From the NCBI GenBank assembly GCA_002384855.1, contig DGBP01000060.1:12747-76746 (forward strand): a stretch of 64,000 bases of DNA, given 5' to 3'. Source of the DNA: Nocardioidaceae bacterium UBA4001. GTDB lineage: Bacteria; Actinomycetota; Actinomycetes; Propionibacteriales; Nocardioidaceae. A model generated the notes under the pieces. It saw only the letters and a program-made list of their open reading frames with translations, searched no databases and had not been told where the DNA came from. Positions 1 to 7,213 of this stretch are shown here, one piece after another; the stretch's first letter is position 1, and the number at the start of each line of letters is the position of its first letter. The position numbers and the translations under genes were made by a program.

Positions 1-282
1 GCGCTGTCGGCCGGTGACGTGGACGCGCTGGCCGCCGCGCTGTCCAACGACCTCGAGCCGCCGGCGCTCGGGCTCCGGCCCGGCCTCGGGCAGCTGCTCG
101 ACCTCGGCGGCCGGCCACCCGCCCTGGCGCGGCTGCTCTCCGGCTCCGGGCCGACCTGCCTGTTCCTCGCCGGGAACGAGGCGGACGCCACGAAGGTGCG
201 CGACGTCCTGCGCGACGCCGGCACCACCGCGCTGGTCGCCCCCGGGCCCGCGCCCGGCGCTCACGTCGTCGACGCCGTGTGA
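1..282 (+). CDS. ispE: 4-diphosphocytidyl-2-C-methyl-D-erythritol kinase, C-terminal part
   Basis: The reading frame enters from the left edge and stops at TGA 280-282, giving about 93 residues. It contains LSNDLEPPAL and, near the end, the glycine-rich LLSGSGPTCLF segment, which match the C-terminal part of GHMP-type IspE kinases. IspE phosphorylates CDP-methylerythritol in the cytoplasmic non-mevalonate isoprenoid pathway. The ATP-binding N-terminal half lies outside the window, so the assignment rests on the C-terminal motif only. The next gene starts 15 nt downstream on the same strand, which is compatible with co-transcription; in other actinomycetes an ABC-F gene commonly follows ispE. 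Confidence 0.8.
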   Translation, partial: ALSAGDVDALAAALSNDLEPPALGLRPGLGQLLDLGGRPPALARLLSGSGPTCLFLAGNEADATKVRDVLRDAGTTALVAPGPAPGAHVVDAV

Positions 283-297
283 TGCGATAGCACCCTC

Positions 298-2106
298 ATG
301 GCCCCACCTGCGAACCTCGTCAACCTCGAGCGCGTCCACAAGTCCTACGGCATCCGCCCCCTCCTCGACGGGGTCAGCCTCGGGGTCGGCACGGGCGAGC
401 GGATCGGCGTCGTCGGCCGCAACGGCGACGGCAAGACCACCCTGCTGCGGATCATCGGCGGCCTCGAGGAGCCCGACGACGGGCGGGTGTCGCGCACCCG
501 AGGCCTGCACCTCGGCTACCTCACGCAGGGCGACGACCTCGACCCCACGGCCTCGGTCCAGGAGGCGGTGCTCGGTGACCGGGCCGAGCACGAGTGGGCC
601 GCCGACCCGTTCACCCGCGAGATCGTGGAGGTGCTGCTCGCCGGCATCCCGCTCGAACGCCAGGTCGCCGGGCTCTCGGGTGGGGAGCGACGCCGGTCCT
701 CGCTGGCCCGGCTGCTCCTCGTCGAGCACGACCTGATCGTCCTCGACGAGCCGACCAACCACCTCGACGTCGAGGCGGTCTCCTGGCTCGCCGACCACCT
801 TGCCCGTCGTACCTCTGCCCTCGTCGTGGTCACGCACGACCGCTGGTTCCTCGACGCCGTCTGCGACACGACGTGGGAGGTCCACGACGGCGTGGTCGAC
901 GTGTACGACGGCGGGTACGCCGCCTTCGTGCTGGCCAAGGCCGAGCGGCAGCGGCAGGCGGCGGCGTCCGAGGCGCGCCGGCAGAACCTCATGCGCAAGG
1001 AGCTCGCCTGGCTGCGGCGGGGGGCGCCGGCCCGCACGTCGAAGCCGAAGTTCCGGATCGACGCCGCCAACGCCCTCATCGAGGACGAGCCGCCGCCGCG
1101 GGACTCCCTGGCGCTGCAGCGCTTCGCCACCCAGCGGCTCGGCAAGGACGTGTTCGACGTCGAGGACGTGACGCTGCAGCGTGGCGAGAAGGTGCTGCTC
1201 GACCACGCCACGTGGCGGCTCGGCCCTGGCGACCGGATCGGCCTCGTCGGGGTCAACGGCGCGGGCAAGACGTCGGTTCTGCAGCTGCTGAGCGGTGACC
1301 TCGCACCCCAGGCAGGCCGGGTGAAGCGGGGGAAGACCGTCGCGCTCGCCGAGCTCAGCCAGTCCCTCGACGACCTCGAGCCCGACGAGCGCGTGCTCGA
1401 CGCCGTCGAGTCGGTCAAGCGGGTCACCCGCACCGCGACCGGGGAGGTCACCGCGTCGTCGCTGCTCGAGCGGTTCGGGTTCACCGGCGACCGGCTCACT
1501 GCGCGTCTCGGCGACCTGTCCGGCGGGGAGCGCCGCCGCTTCCAGCTGCTGCGGATCCTGCTGTCCGAGCCGAACGTGCTCCTGCTCGACGAGCCGACCA
1601 ACGACCTCGACATCGAGACGCTCACCGTCCTCGAGGACTTCCTCGACGGCTGGCCCGGCACGCTCGTGGTCGTCTCCCACGACCGGTACTTCCTCGAGCG
1701 CGTCTGCGACAGCGTGTGGGCGCTGCTCGGCGACGGCACGGTGAAGATGCTGCCGCGAGGAGTGGACGAGTACCTCGAGCGGCGTCGGGCCACCCTGGCC
1801 GAGCACGCTGCCGCTGCCGCTGCCGCTGCCGGGTCGTCCGGGTCGCCGGCCGTGGCGGTCTCGGGCGGATCCGCCGGGTCCGCCTCCTCGCCGGCCGAGC
1901 AGCGGGAGGCGCGGAAGGCGGTCAACCGCATCGACAAGCAGCTGGCCAAGGTGCAGGCCCGCGAGGACGACCTCCACGCCCAGCTCGTGGAGGCCGCCAC
2001 GAACTACGAGCGGCTGGCCGAGCTCAACGAGCAGCTGCGGGCGGTCACCGCCGAACGGGAGGCCCTCGAGGAGGAGTGGCTCGAGGCGGCCTCGGTCCTG
2101 GAGTAG
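298..2106 (+). CDS. ABC-F family ATP-binding protein
   Basis: A 602-residue soluble protein with two fused nucleotide-binding domains and no membrane segment, the layout of ABC-F ATPases that act on the ribosome (translation factors or antibiotic-resistance proteins). Domain 1 has Walker A GRNGDGKT at about 40-47, signature LSGGE at about 126 and Walker B LIVLDEPTNHLD at about 146. Domain 2 has Walker A GVNGAGKT near 318, a second LSGGERRR and LLLLDEPTNDLD. The linker between domains is charged, and the tail after an Ala-rich stretch (about 500-515) ends in a predicted coiled coil rich in Glu, Leu and Arg (530-602). ATG at 298. The subgroup (Uup-like housekeeping or resistance) cannot be told from sequence alone. 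Confidence 0.9.
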   Translation: MAPPANLVNLERVHKSYGIRPLLDGVSLGVGTGERIGVVGRNGDGKTTLLRIIGGLEEPDDGRVSRTRGLHLGYLTQGDDLDPTASVQEAVLGDRAEHEWAADPFTREIVEVLLAGIPLERQVAGLSGGERRRSSLARLLLVEHDLIVLDEPTNHLDVEAVSWLADHLARRTSALVVVTHDRWFLDAVCDTTWEVHDGVVDVYDGGYAAFVLAKAERQRQAAASEARRQNLMRKELAWLRRGAPARTSKPKFRIDAANALIEDEPPPRDSLALQRFATQRLGKDVFDVEDVTLQRGEKVLLDHATWRLGPGDRIGLVGVNGAGKTSVLQLLSGDLAPQAGRVKRGKTVALAELSQSLDDLEPDERVLDAVESVKRVTRTATGEVTASSLLERFGFTGDRLTARLGDLSGGERRRFQLLRILLSEPNVLLLDEPTNDLDIETLTVLEDFLDGWPGTLVVVSHDRYFLERVCDSVWALLGDGTVKMLPRGVDEYLERRRATLAEHAAAAAAAAGSSGSPAVAVSGGSAGSASSPAEQREARKAVNRIDKQLAKVQAREDDLHAQLVEAATNYERLAELNEQLRAVTAEREALEEEWLEAASVLE

Positions 2107-2154
2107 CCGGGTCGCCTTGCCCCGACGCCGCGCCCACGGCCCGACCGAGGCGAC

Positions 2155-2231
2155 GTTGTCGTCCGTATGGACGGCAACGACGAGGCGCGGAGCGGTCGGG
2201 GTGCCGTTCCCGTCCACATGGACGGGAACGG
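2155..2231. repeat. pair of related palindromes between convergent genes
   Basis: Two hairpin-forming palindromes lie between the convergent ABC-F and marR genes. The second, 2204-2231, has perfect 13-nt arms (CCGTTCCCGTCCA / TGGACGGGAACGG) around CA. The first, 2155-2178, has arms GTTGTCGTCC / GGACGGCAAC around GTAT with one G-T mismatch. The cores GTCC(GTAT)GGAC and GTCC(ACAT)GGAC are related, so these may be copies of one element. Position suits a bidirectional terminator; no T-run follows, as is usual in high-GC actinomycetes. A dispersed repeat or a binding site is possible too. Confidence 0.6.
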
Positions 2232-2278
2232 TGTCGTCCGGCCGGCTGGGGCCAAGCCCACGGAGCCCAGGGCGCGCG

Positions 2279-2773
2279 CTACGGCTCGGGCTCGAACGGG
2301 GCAAGCAGGTCGCGCAGCAGCCCGGCGAGCCGCTCCTGGTCGGCCCCGGAGAGCCCGCCGAGGAGGTCGCGCTCCCGCTCGAGCAGGCTCGCGAGTGCCC
2401 CGTCGACCCGGGCGCGCCCCTCGTCGGTCAGCCGGACGAGCACCCCGCGGCGGTCGCGCGGGTCGGGCAGCCGCTCGACGAGGCCGTGGGCCACGAGACG
2501 GTCGACCCGGTTGGTCATCGTGCCGCTGGTCACCAGCGTCTCCTTGATGAGCCGGCCGGGGGAGAGCTCGTAGGGCTGCCCGGCGCGACGCAGCGCGGCC
2601 AGCACGTCGAACTCCCAGGACTCGATGCCGCGCTCGGCGAAGGACGCCCGCCGCGCCCGGTCGACGTGGTGGGCCAGCCTGCTCACCCGGCTGAGCACCT
2701 GCATGGGCGTGGGCTCGAGGTCCGGGCGCTCGCGCTGCCAGGCCTCGACCAGCCGGTCGACTTCGTCGCGCAT
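2279..2773 (-). CDS. MarR-family transcriptional regulator
   Basis: A 164-residue winged-helix regulator. The recognition region reads LIKETLVTSGTMTNRVDRL, followed by the wing LPDPRDRRGVLVRLTDEGR, both classic for MarR proteins; the flanking helices would form the dimer. ATG at 2773 was chosen because it gives the usual family length and leaves the operators upstream intact. The gene is divergent from the methyltransferase at 2862, and the 88-nt gap holds two inverted repeats of MarR type, so it very likely represses itself and that neighbour. The ligand is not apparent; small aromatic or acidic compounds or oxidants are typical for the family. Confidence 0.9.
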   Translation of the reverse strand: MRDEVDRLVEAWQRERPDLEPTPMQVLSRVSRLAHHVDRARRASFAERGIESWEFDVLAALRRAGQPYELSPGRLIKETLVTSGTMTNRVDRLVAHGLVERLPDPRDRRGVLVRLTDEGRARVDGALASLLERERDLLGGLSGADQERLAGLLRDLLAPFEPEP

Positions 2774-2794
2774 GACTCGATCGTACCCGTCGAG

Positions 2795-2849
2795 ATTCTT
2801 GACATCGAGATAATGCCGTCTCAGAATATATCTTGACATCAAGATATAT
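2795..2849. promoter_or_regulatory. two MarR-type operators in the divergent promoter
   Basis: Site 1 (2826-2849) is a perfect palindrome with 11-nt arms ATATATCTTGA / TCAAGATATAT around CA. Site 2 (2797-2810) reads TCTTGA-CA-TCGAGA, one mismatch from palindromic. The centres are 34 nt apart, about three helical turns. Both share the TCTTGACATCAAGA core common to MarR-family operators. The methyltransferase ribosome-binding site GAGGAGG (2850-2856) directly follows site 1, so binding there should block its transcription. The AT-richness stands out sharply from the surrounding sequence. Confidence 0.85.
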
Positions 2850-2861
2850 CGAGGAGGTCCG

Positions 2862-3650
2862 ATGAGCCGGCACACGTGGGACCCGGAGCGGTACCTCACC
2901 TTCGGCGACGAGCGGGGGCGGCCCTTCGTCGACCTGCTCGCCAGGGTGGGCGCGACCGAGGTGGACCGGGTGGTGGACCTCGGCTGCGGGCCGGGCAACC
3001 TCACCGCGATGCTGAGGCAGCGCTGGCCCGCGGCCGATGTGGTCGGCGTGGACTCGTCGCCGGAGATGATCGACCGGGCCCGCGAGGCCGGGATCGAGGG
3101 CGTGCGGTTCGAGGTCGGCGATCTGCGGGCGTGGCAGGCCGACCGGCCCGTCGACGTACTCGTCTCCAACGCGACCCTGCAGTGGGTTCCCGAGCACCTC
3201 GCACTGCTGCCCGGACTCGTCGCCCAGGTCGCGCCGGGTGGATGGCTGGCCTTCCAGGTGCCCGGGAACTTCGCCGAGCCCAGCCACATGTTGTTGCACG
3301 AGCTGGCAGCCGAGGAGCGGTTCCGGGGGTACGTCGCCGGGGCGGCTCGGCCCGCGGCCCACGACCCGGAGGCCTACCTCGAGACGCTGCTCGACCTCGG
3401 CTGTCGGGTGGATGCCTGGGAGACGACGTACCTCCACGTCCTCACCGGTGACGACGCGGTCTTCACCTGGGTCAGCGGCACCGGTGCGCGACCCGTGCTG
3501 CAGGCGCTGCCCGAGGCGCTGCGCGCGGACTTCGAGGCGGAGTACAGGACGCGGCTACGTGAGGCGTACCCGCCGGGACCGCACGGGACCGTGCTGCCGT
3601 TCCGCCGCGTCTTCGTCGTCGCCCAGGTGCCGGCGGTGGTGGAGGGATGA
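2862..3650 (+). CDS. tam: trans-aconitate 2-methyltransferase-like SAM methyltransferase
   Basis: A 262-residue class I methyltransferase. The SAM-binding motif VVDLGCGPGNLT is at about 38-49, the acidic loop VVGVDSSPEMI follows, and motif IV is SNATLQWVPEH, typical of the Tam subgroup, which methylates trans-aconitate and related acids in the cytoplasm. The C-terminal region (from about 145) with FRGYV and YLHVLTG also matches Tam proteins. ATG at 2862 follows a strong GAGGAGG site. The gene is controlled by the divergent MarR gene through the operators just upstream, and it overlaps the next gene by 4 nt (ATGA). Substrate specificity is inferred from family likeness only. Confidence 0.8.
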   Translation: MSRHTWDPERYLTFGDERGRPFVDLLARVGATEVDRVVDLGCGPGNLTAMLRQRWPAADVVGVDSSPEMIDRAREAGIEGVRFEVGDLRAWQADRPVDVLVSNATLQWVPEHLALLPGLVAQVAPGGWLAFQVPGNFAEPSHMLLHELAAEERFRGYVAGAARPAAHDPEAYLETLLDLGCRVDAWETTYLHVLTGDDAVFTWVSGTGARPVLQALPEALRADFEAEYRTRLREAYPPGPHGTVLPFRRVFVVAQVPAVVEG

Positions 3651-4000
3651 GGCTCCACCACGTGCAGGTGTCCTGCCCACCCGGCGGCGAGGAGGTCGCG
3701 CGGGCGTTCTACCGCGACGTGCTCGGCATCGCCGAGGTCGCCAAGCCACCCGTGCTCGCGGCGCGGGGCGGCTGCTGGTTCCGGGCGGACGGGGTGGAGG
3801 TCCACGTCGGTGTCGAGGAGGACTTCCGACCGGCCCGCAAGGCGCACCCGGCGTTCCTGGTCGACGACGTCGATGCGGTCGCCCGACGTGCGGAGACTGC
3901 CGGCCTGCCGGTGACCTGGGACGACGACCTCCCCGGCTGTCGGAGGTTCCACACCGCCGACGGGCACGGCAACCGTGTCGAGGTGCTCGCCGAGCCCTGA
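3647..4000 (+). CDS. VOC (glyoxalase/bleomycin-resistance fold) family protein
   Basis: A 117-residue protein with the vicinal-oxygen-chelate pattern: LHHVQVSCPPG at the N-terminus, FYRDVLGIAEV, and the C-terminal half ending DGHGNRVEVLAE, where the His and Glu positions fit metal ligands. Members include glyoxalases, dioxygenases and drug-binding proteins. It overlaps tam by 4 nt and so belongs to the same MarR-controlled operon; this suggests it handles the same small molecule, by modification or binding. No specific substrate can be read from the sequence. Confidence 0.8.
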   Translation: MRLHHVQVSCPPGGEEVARAFYRDVLGIAEVAKPPVLAARGGCWFRADGVEVHVGVEEDFRPARKAHPAFLVDDVDAVARRAETAGLPVTWDDDLPGCRRFHTADGHGNRVEVLAEP

Positions 4001-4110
4001 GTGGCGGATCCACGGTCACCGGAGCGTGCCTGCGGACCTGCCGGAATGCTGAGGGACCTCTCCGGAGGCCCGATGTTACCGGCCAGTGGTTGGACGCGGG
4101 GAGGCATACT

Positions 4111-4137
4111 TACGCCGCCGAAGGTTACGGTCCCGTA
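4111..4137. promoter_or_regulatory. double operator upstream of acyl-ACP desaturase
   Basis: Site A (4126-4137) is TACGG-TC-CCGTA. Site B (4111-4122), centred 15 nt away, is a weaker TACGC-CG-CCGAA. The same pair with the same 15-nt spacing and the same orientation relative to the gene lies upstream of the second desaturase (6978-7004). Here it sits 39-65 nt before the start codon. A TetR regulator encoded between the two genes is the obvious ligand. Confidence 0.7.
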
Positions 4138-4175
4138 GGTGGAGCCGGAGGGGTTTCCGCCGGAGGGAGCAGGAC

Positions 4176-5114
4176 GTGTCGAAGCCGCTGAGCCAGACCC
4201 AGATGCTGATCGAGCTCGAGCAGGTGGTGGAGGAGAACCTCAACCGCCACCTGAAGGTCGCCAAGGAGTGGTTCCCGCACGAGTACGTCCCGTGGAGCGA
4301 CGGTCGCAACTTCGACGGCCCGCTCGGCGGCGAGGCGTGGAGCCCCGACGACTCGCCGCTGTCGGACGTCGCCCGGTCTGCGCTGATCGTGAACCTGCTG
4401 ACCGAGGACAACCTTCCCAGCTACCACCACGAGATCGCGATCCTGTTCGGTCGGGACGCAGCGTGGGGTGACTGGGTGCATCGGTGGACCGCCGAGGAGG
4501 GCCGTCACGGCATCGCCATCCGCGACTACCTGCTCACCAGTCGTGCGGTGGACCCGGTGGAGCTGGAGCGGCTACGGATGCAGCACATGTCGACCGGCTA
4601 CGAGTCCCTGCACAGCGCCGACCTGGTGCGCTCCCTGGCCTACGTGTCGTTCCAGGAGCTGGCCACCCGCGTCTCGCACCGCAACACCGGCCGGGTGACG
4701 AACGACCCCGTCGCCGACGCGCTCCTCGGGAAGGTGGCCGCGGACGAGAACCTCCACATGATCTTCTACCGCAACCTCCTCGGCGCGGCGCTCGAGCTCT
4801 CCCCGAGCCAGACCATGCGGGCGATCACCGACGTGGTCACCACCTTCGCGATGCCCGGCACCGACATCGCCGGCTTCCAGCGCAAGGCCGTGGAGATGGC
4901 GATCGCCGGGGTCTACGACCTGCGCCAGCACCGCGACGACGTGGTCGCCCCCGTGCTGCGCTTCTGGAACGTCTTCGAGCTCGAGGGGCTCGACGCCGAG
5001 GGGGAGCAGGCGCGCGAGGAGCTCGCCGCCTTCATGGACGGCCTCGAGGTCCAGGCGAACCGTTTCGAGGACAAGCGTGACCGGCTGCGCGAGCGCCTCG
5101 CCGCCCGGGCCTAG
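4176..5114 (+). CDS. acyl-[acyl-carrier-protein] desaturase (soluble di-iron)
   Basis: A 312-residue protein of the ferritin-like acyl-ACP desaturase family (DesA1/DesA2 in mycobacteria). Di-iron ligands are visible as E in TEDNLPSYHHEI, the EEGRH motif (WTAEEGRHGIAI) and, later, DENLHMIFYRN. The family inserts a double bond into an acyl chain on ACP with O2 and ferredoxin. GTG at 4176 was chosen over an in-frame start 90 nt upstream because GGAGGGAGCAGG precedes it and because the longer frame would run through the operator region as an Arg-rich extension. It is convergent with a TetR gene that probably regulates it through the 4111-4137 sites. Confidence 0.88.
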   Translation: MSKPLSQTQMLIELEQVVEENLNRHLKVAKEWFPHEYVPWSDGRNFDGPLGGEAWSPDDSPLSDVARSALIVNLLTEDNLPSYHHEIAILFGRDAAWGDWVHRWTAEEGRHGIAIRDYLLTSRAVDPVELERLRMQHMSTGYESLHSADLVRSLAYVSFQELATRVSHRNTGRVTNDPVADALLGKVAADENLHMIFYRNLLGAALELSPSQTMRAITDVVTTFAMPGTDIAGFQRKAVEMAIAGVYDLRQHRDDVVAPVLRFWNVFELEGLDAEGEQAREELAAFMDGLEVQANRFEDKRDRLRERLAARA

Positions 5115-5170
5115 TCGAGGCGCGCGCCGTCGTACCTGCTGCGGCGGGCCTGCGGCGTCGTACTTACCGT

Positions 5171-5243
5171 GACGAACCGGCACTCACCACGAGACATGTC
5201 ACGACGTAGGTGCTGCTTTCCCAGGTGAACGTGGGAAAGCGGC
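5171..5243. repeat. dispersed intergenic repeat, copy 1
   Basis: This stretch between convergent genes ends in a hairpin: CTTTCCCA (5216-5223) and TGGGAAAG (5232-5239). About 65 nt ending near 5243 align with 38271-38335, including CCCAGGTGAACGTGGGAAAG (5220-5239) identical in both copies and a diverged upstream part around TCACGA-GTAGGT. A third, inverted copy lies at 38245-38280. Being downstream of two stop codons it could also act as a terminator here. Confidence 0.65.
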
Positions 5244-5252
5244 GAGCCCGGA

Positions 5253-5909
5253 TCAGGGCTTGGTGCGCAGGCGCGGGTGCCGCTCCATCCCCGCGAGCCC
5301 GTTCCAGGCGAGGTTGACCAGGTGGGCGGCGACCACCTGCTTCTCGGGCCGGCGCTCGTCGAGCCACCACTGCCCGGTCGTGCCGACCATGCCGACCAGC
5401 ATCTGGGAGTAGATCGGGGCCACGCTGGCGTCGAAGCCGCGCGCCTCGAACTCGTTGGCGAGGATGTACTCCACCCGGGTGGCGATGTCGCCGATGATCG
5501 ACACGAACGACCCGGTGGCCGAGCCGATGGGGGAGTCGCGGACGAGGATCCGGAACCCGTCGGGGGCCTGCTCGATGTAGTCGAGCAGCGCGAACGCCGC
5601 CTGCTCGAGCAGCACACGCGGGTGCTCGGCGTCGAGGGAGTCCTGCATCATCGCGAGCAGGCTGCGCACCTCGCGGTCGACCACGACCGCGTAGAGCCCC
5701 TCCTTGCCGCCGAAGTGCTCGTAGACCACCGGCTTGGACACCCCGGCGCGGGCCGCGACCTCCTCGATCGAGGTGCCGTCGAACCCGCGTTCGGCGAAGA
5801 GGCCGCGGGCGATGTGGACGAGCTGCTCGCGGCGCTCGGCCGCGGTCATCCGACCACGCCCGTTGCGCCGGGTCTTCTCCTCGCTCACGTCAGCCACGGC
5901 GCCCATCAT
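5253..5909 (-). CDS. TetR-family regulator, probable repressor of the desaturases
   Basis: A TetR protein of about 218 residues. The DNA-binding domain includes TAAERREQLVHIARGLFAERG and the recognition part VAARAGVSKPVVYEHFGGKE; the rest is the helical ligand domain, with no enzyme motif. The start is uncertain: ATG at 5909 or 5906, or a GTG at 5921; none has a strong Shine-Dalgarno. It lies between the two desaturase genes, and both of their promoters carry the same paired palindromes, so I infer that it senses an acyl-CoA or acyl-ACP and adjusts unsaturation, as DesT does in Pseudomonas. No such site lies before its own start. Confidence 0.85.
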   Translation of the reverse strand: MMGAVADVSEEKTRRNGRGRMTAAERREQLVHIARGLFAERGFDGTSIEEVAARAGVSKPVVYEHFGGKEGLYAVVVDREVRSLLAMMQDSLDAEHPRVLLEQAAFALLDYIEQAPDGFRILVRDSPIGSATGSFVSIIGDIATRVEYILANEFEARGFDASVAPIYSQMLVGMVGTTGQWWLDERRPEKQVVAAHLVNLAWNGLAGMERHPRLRTKP

Positions 5910-5944
5910 GACAGTGCACACGAGTCACCGGGCGGGGCGGACCC

Positions 5945-6943
5945 TCAGGCCGCGTCGGCCAGCCGCTCGGGCTGGTTCTCGAGGAGCTTGGACTCGATGC
6001 GCTCCTGGCTCGGCCAGCGCACGTCCGTGACCCAGCCCATCTTCTGCATGAACCAGATGACCCGCGCGGAGGTGTCGACCTGGCCGCGGAGCACGCCGTG
6101 GCGGGCGGCGGTCGGGTCGGCGTGGTGCAGGTTGTGCCACGACTCGCCCATCGACGGGATCGCCAGCCACCAGACGTTGGCCGACTTGTCGCGGGAGAGG
6201 AAGGGTCGCTCGCCGATCGTGTGGCAGATGGAGTTGACCGACCACGTCACGTGGTGGAGCAGGCTCACCCGGACCAGCGAGCCCCAGAAGAACCCGGTGA
6301 GCGCGCCCTGCCACGACATCGTCAGCAGGCCACCGAGCACGGCCGGGAGCGCCAGCGAGATCGCGACCCACATCGGGAACTGCTTGGAGATCTTGACGAT
6401 GTCCGGGTCCTTCATCAGGTCGGGGGCGTACTTACGCTGAGGGGTCTGCTCGGGGTCGAACAGCCACATCATGTGGGCGTACCAGAAGCCCTTGGTGAGG
6501 GCCTTGAGGTCGGTGCCGTAGCGCCACGGCGAGTGCGGGTCGCCGTCGCGGTCGGAGAACTTGTGGTGCTTGCGGTGGTCGGCCACCCAGCGGATGACCG
6601 GGCCCTGGATCGCCATCGACCCGGCGATCGCCCAGAAGATCTTCACGGCGCGGTTGGGCTTGTACGACTTGTGCGTGAAGAGGCGGTGGAACCCCACCGT
6701 GATGCCGTGACCGGTCAGCCAGTACATCGTCACCATGATCGCGACGTCGGTCCAGCCCAGCCAGCCGCCCCACGCGACCGGGATGGCGGCCGCGACGGCG
6801 ACCAGCGGCACGATGATGAACAGTGCGAGCGCGACCTGCTCCTTGCGGGACTGCACGTCCCCGCCCCAGGTGGCGTTGACCAGCTCGGGCTCGGCGGCCG
6901 TTGCTTCGGGGGAGAGGGCGGTTCCGGGAGGGGGTGGCGTCAT
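5945..6943 (-). CDS. membrane fatty-acyl-CoA desaturase (DesA3/DesC type)
   Basis: A 332-residue integral membrane desaturase. Hydrophobic spans lie at about 35-60, 62-80 and 170-215. The three histidine boxes are present: HRLFTH, HRKHH and HNLHH (the last in SWHNLHHADPTAARHG). Such enzymes use O2, cytochrome b5 or an oxidoreductase and a di-iron centre to make delta-9 unsaturated acyl-CoA at the membrane. ATG at 6943 has GGAG upstream on the minus strand. The promoter 35-60 nt upstream bears the paired operator shared with the soluble desaturase, which links membrane-lipid and ACP-level desaturation to one regulator. Confidence 0.92.
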   Translation of the reverse strand: MTPPPPGTALSPEATAAEPELVNATWGGDVQSRKEQVALALFIIVPLVAVAAAIPVAWGGWLGWTDVAIMVTMYWLTGHGITVGFHRLFTHKSYKPNRAVKIFWAIAGSMAIQGPVIRWVADHRKHHKFSDRDGDPHSPWRYGTDLKALTKGFWYAHMMWLFDPEQTPQRKYAPDLMKDPDIVKISKQFPMWVAISLALPAVLGGLLTMSWQGALTGFFWGSLVRVSLLHHVTWSVNSICHTIGERPFLSRDKSANVWWLAIPSMGESWHNLHHADPTAARHGVLRGQVDTSARVIWFMQKMGWVTDVRWPSQERIESKLLENQPERLADAA

Positions 6944-6977
6944 GCGGGCCTCGCAGGTGCGGTCGTCGGTACTTACC

Positions 6978-7004
6978 TACGGAACCGTAACCTACGCAAG
7001 CGTA
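6978..7004. promoter_or_regulatory. double operator upstream of membrane desaturase
   Basis: Site A (6978-6989) is TACGG-AA-CCGTA and site B (6993-7004) is TACGC-AA-GCGTA; both are perfect 5-nt arms around AA, centred 15 nt apart. Site A is nearer the start codon, exactly as in the copy at 4111-4137. Confidence 0.75.
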
Positions 7005-7083
7005 AGTTTCCAAGGGTGGCGGCTCCGAGTGGTCTGTACCCACGGTTGCGTAATGTGTGCCCCCTGACATGAGTGGCAGTCAT

Positions 7084-7165
7084 TCCCCGGTTGGTCTGTC
7101 GGCAGGGCCCGCCGCACTTTGAATGCGGACAAGCGACGTAGGTTCGACTCCTACCCGGGGAGCCA
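7084..7165 (+). tRNA. tRNA-Gln (anticodon TTG)
   Basis: Acceptor stem TCCCCGG (7084-7090) pairs with CCGGGGA (7155-7161), discriminator G, encoded CCA 7163-7165. The anticodon arm is CCGCA-CTTTGAA-TGCGG with anticodon TTG at 7119-7121. The T arm is GTAGG-TTCGACT-CCTAC. The variable region, 7129-7137, is 9 nt, longer than the usual 4-5. Confidence 0.88.
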
Positions 7166-7213
7166 GTGGTCCGTGCCAGGGCCGACACCGTCGTCCACGA
7201 GGAGTGCGAAGCC

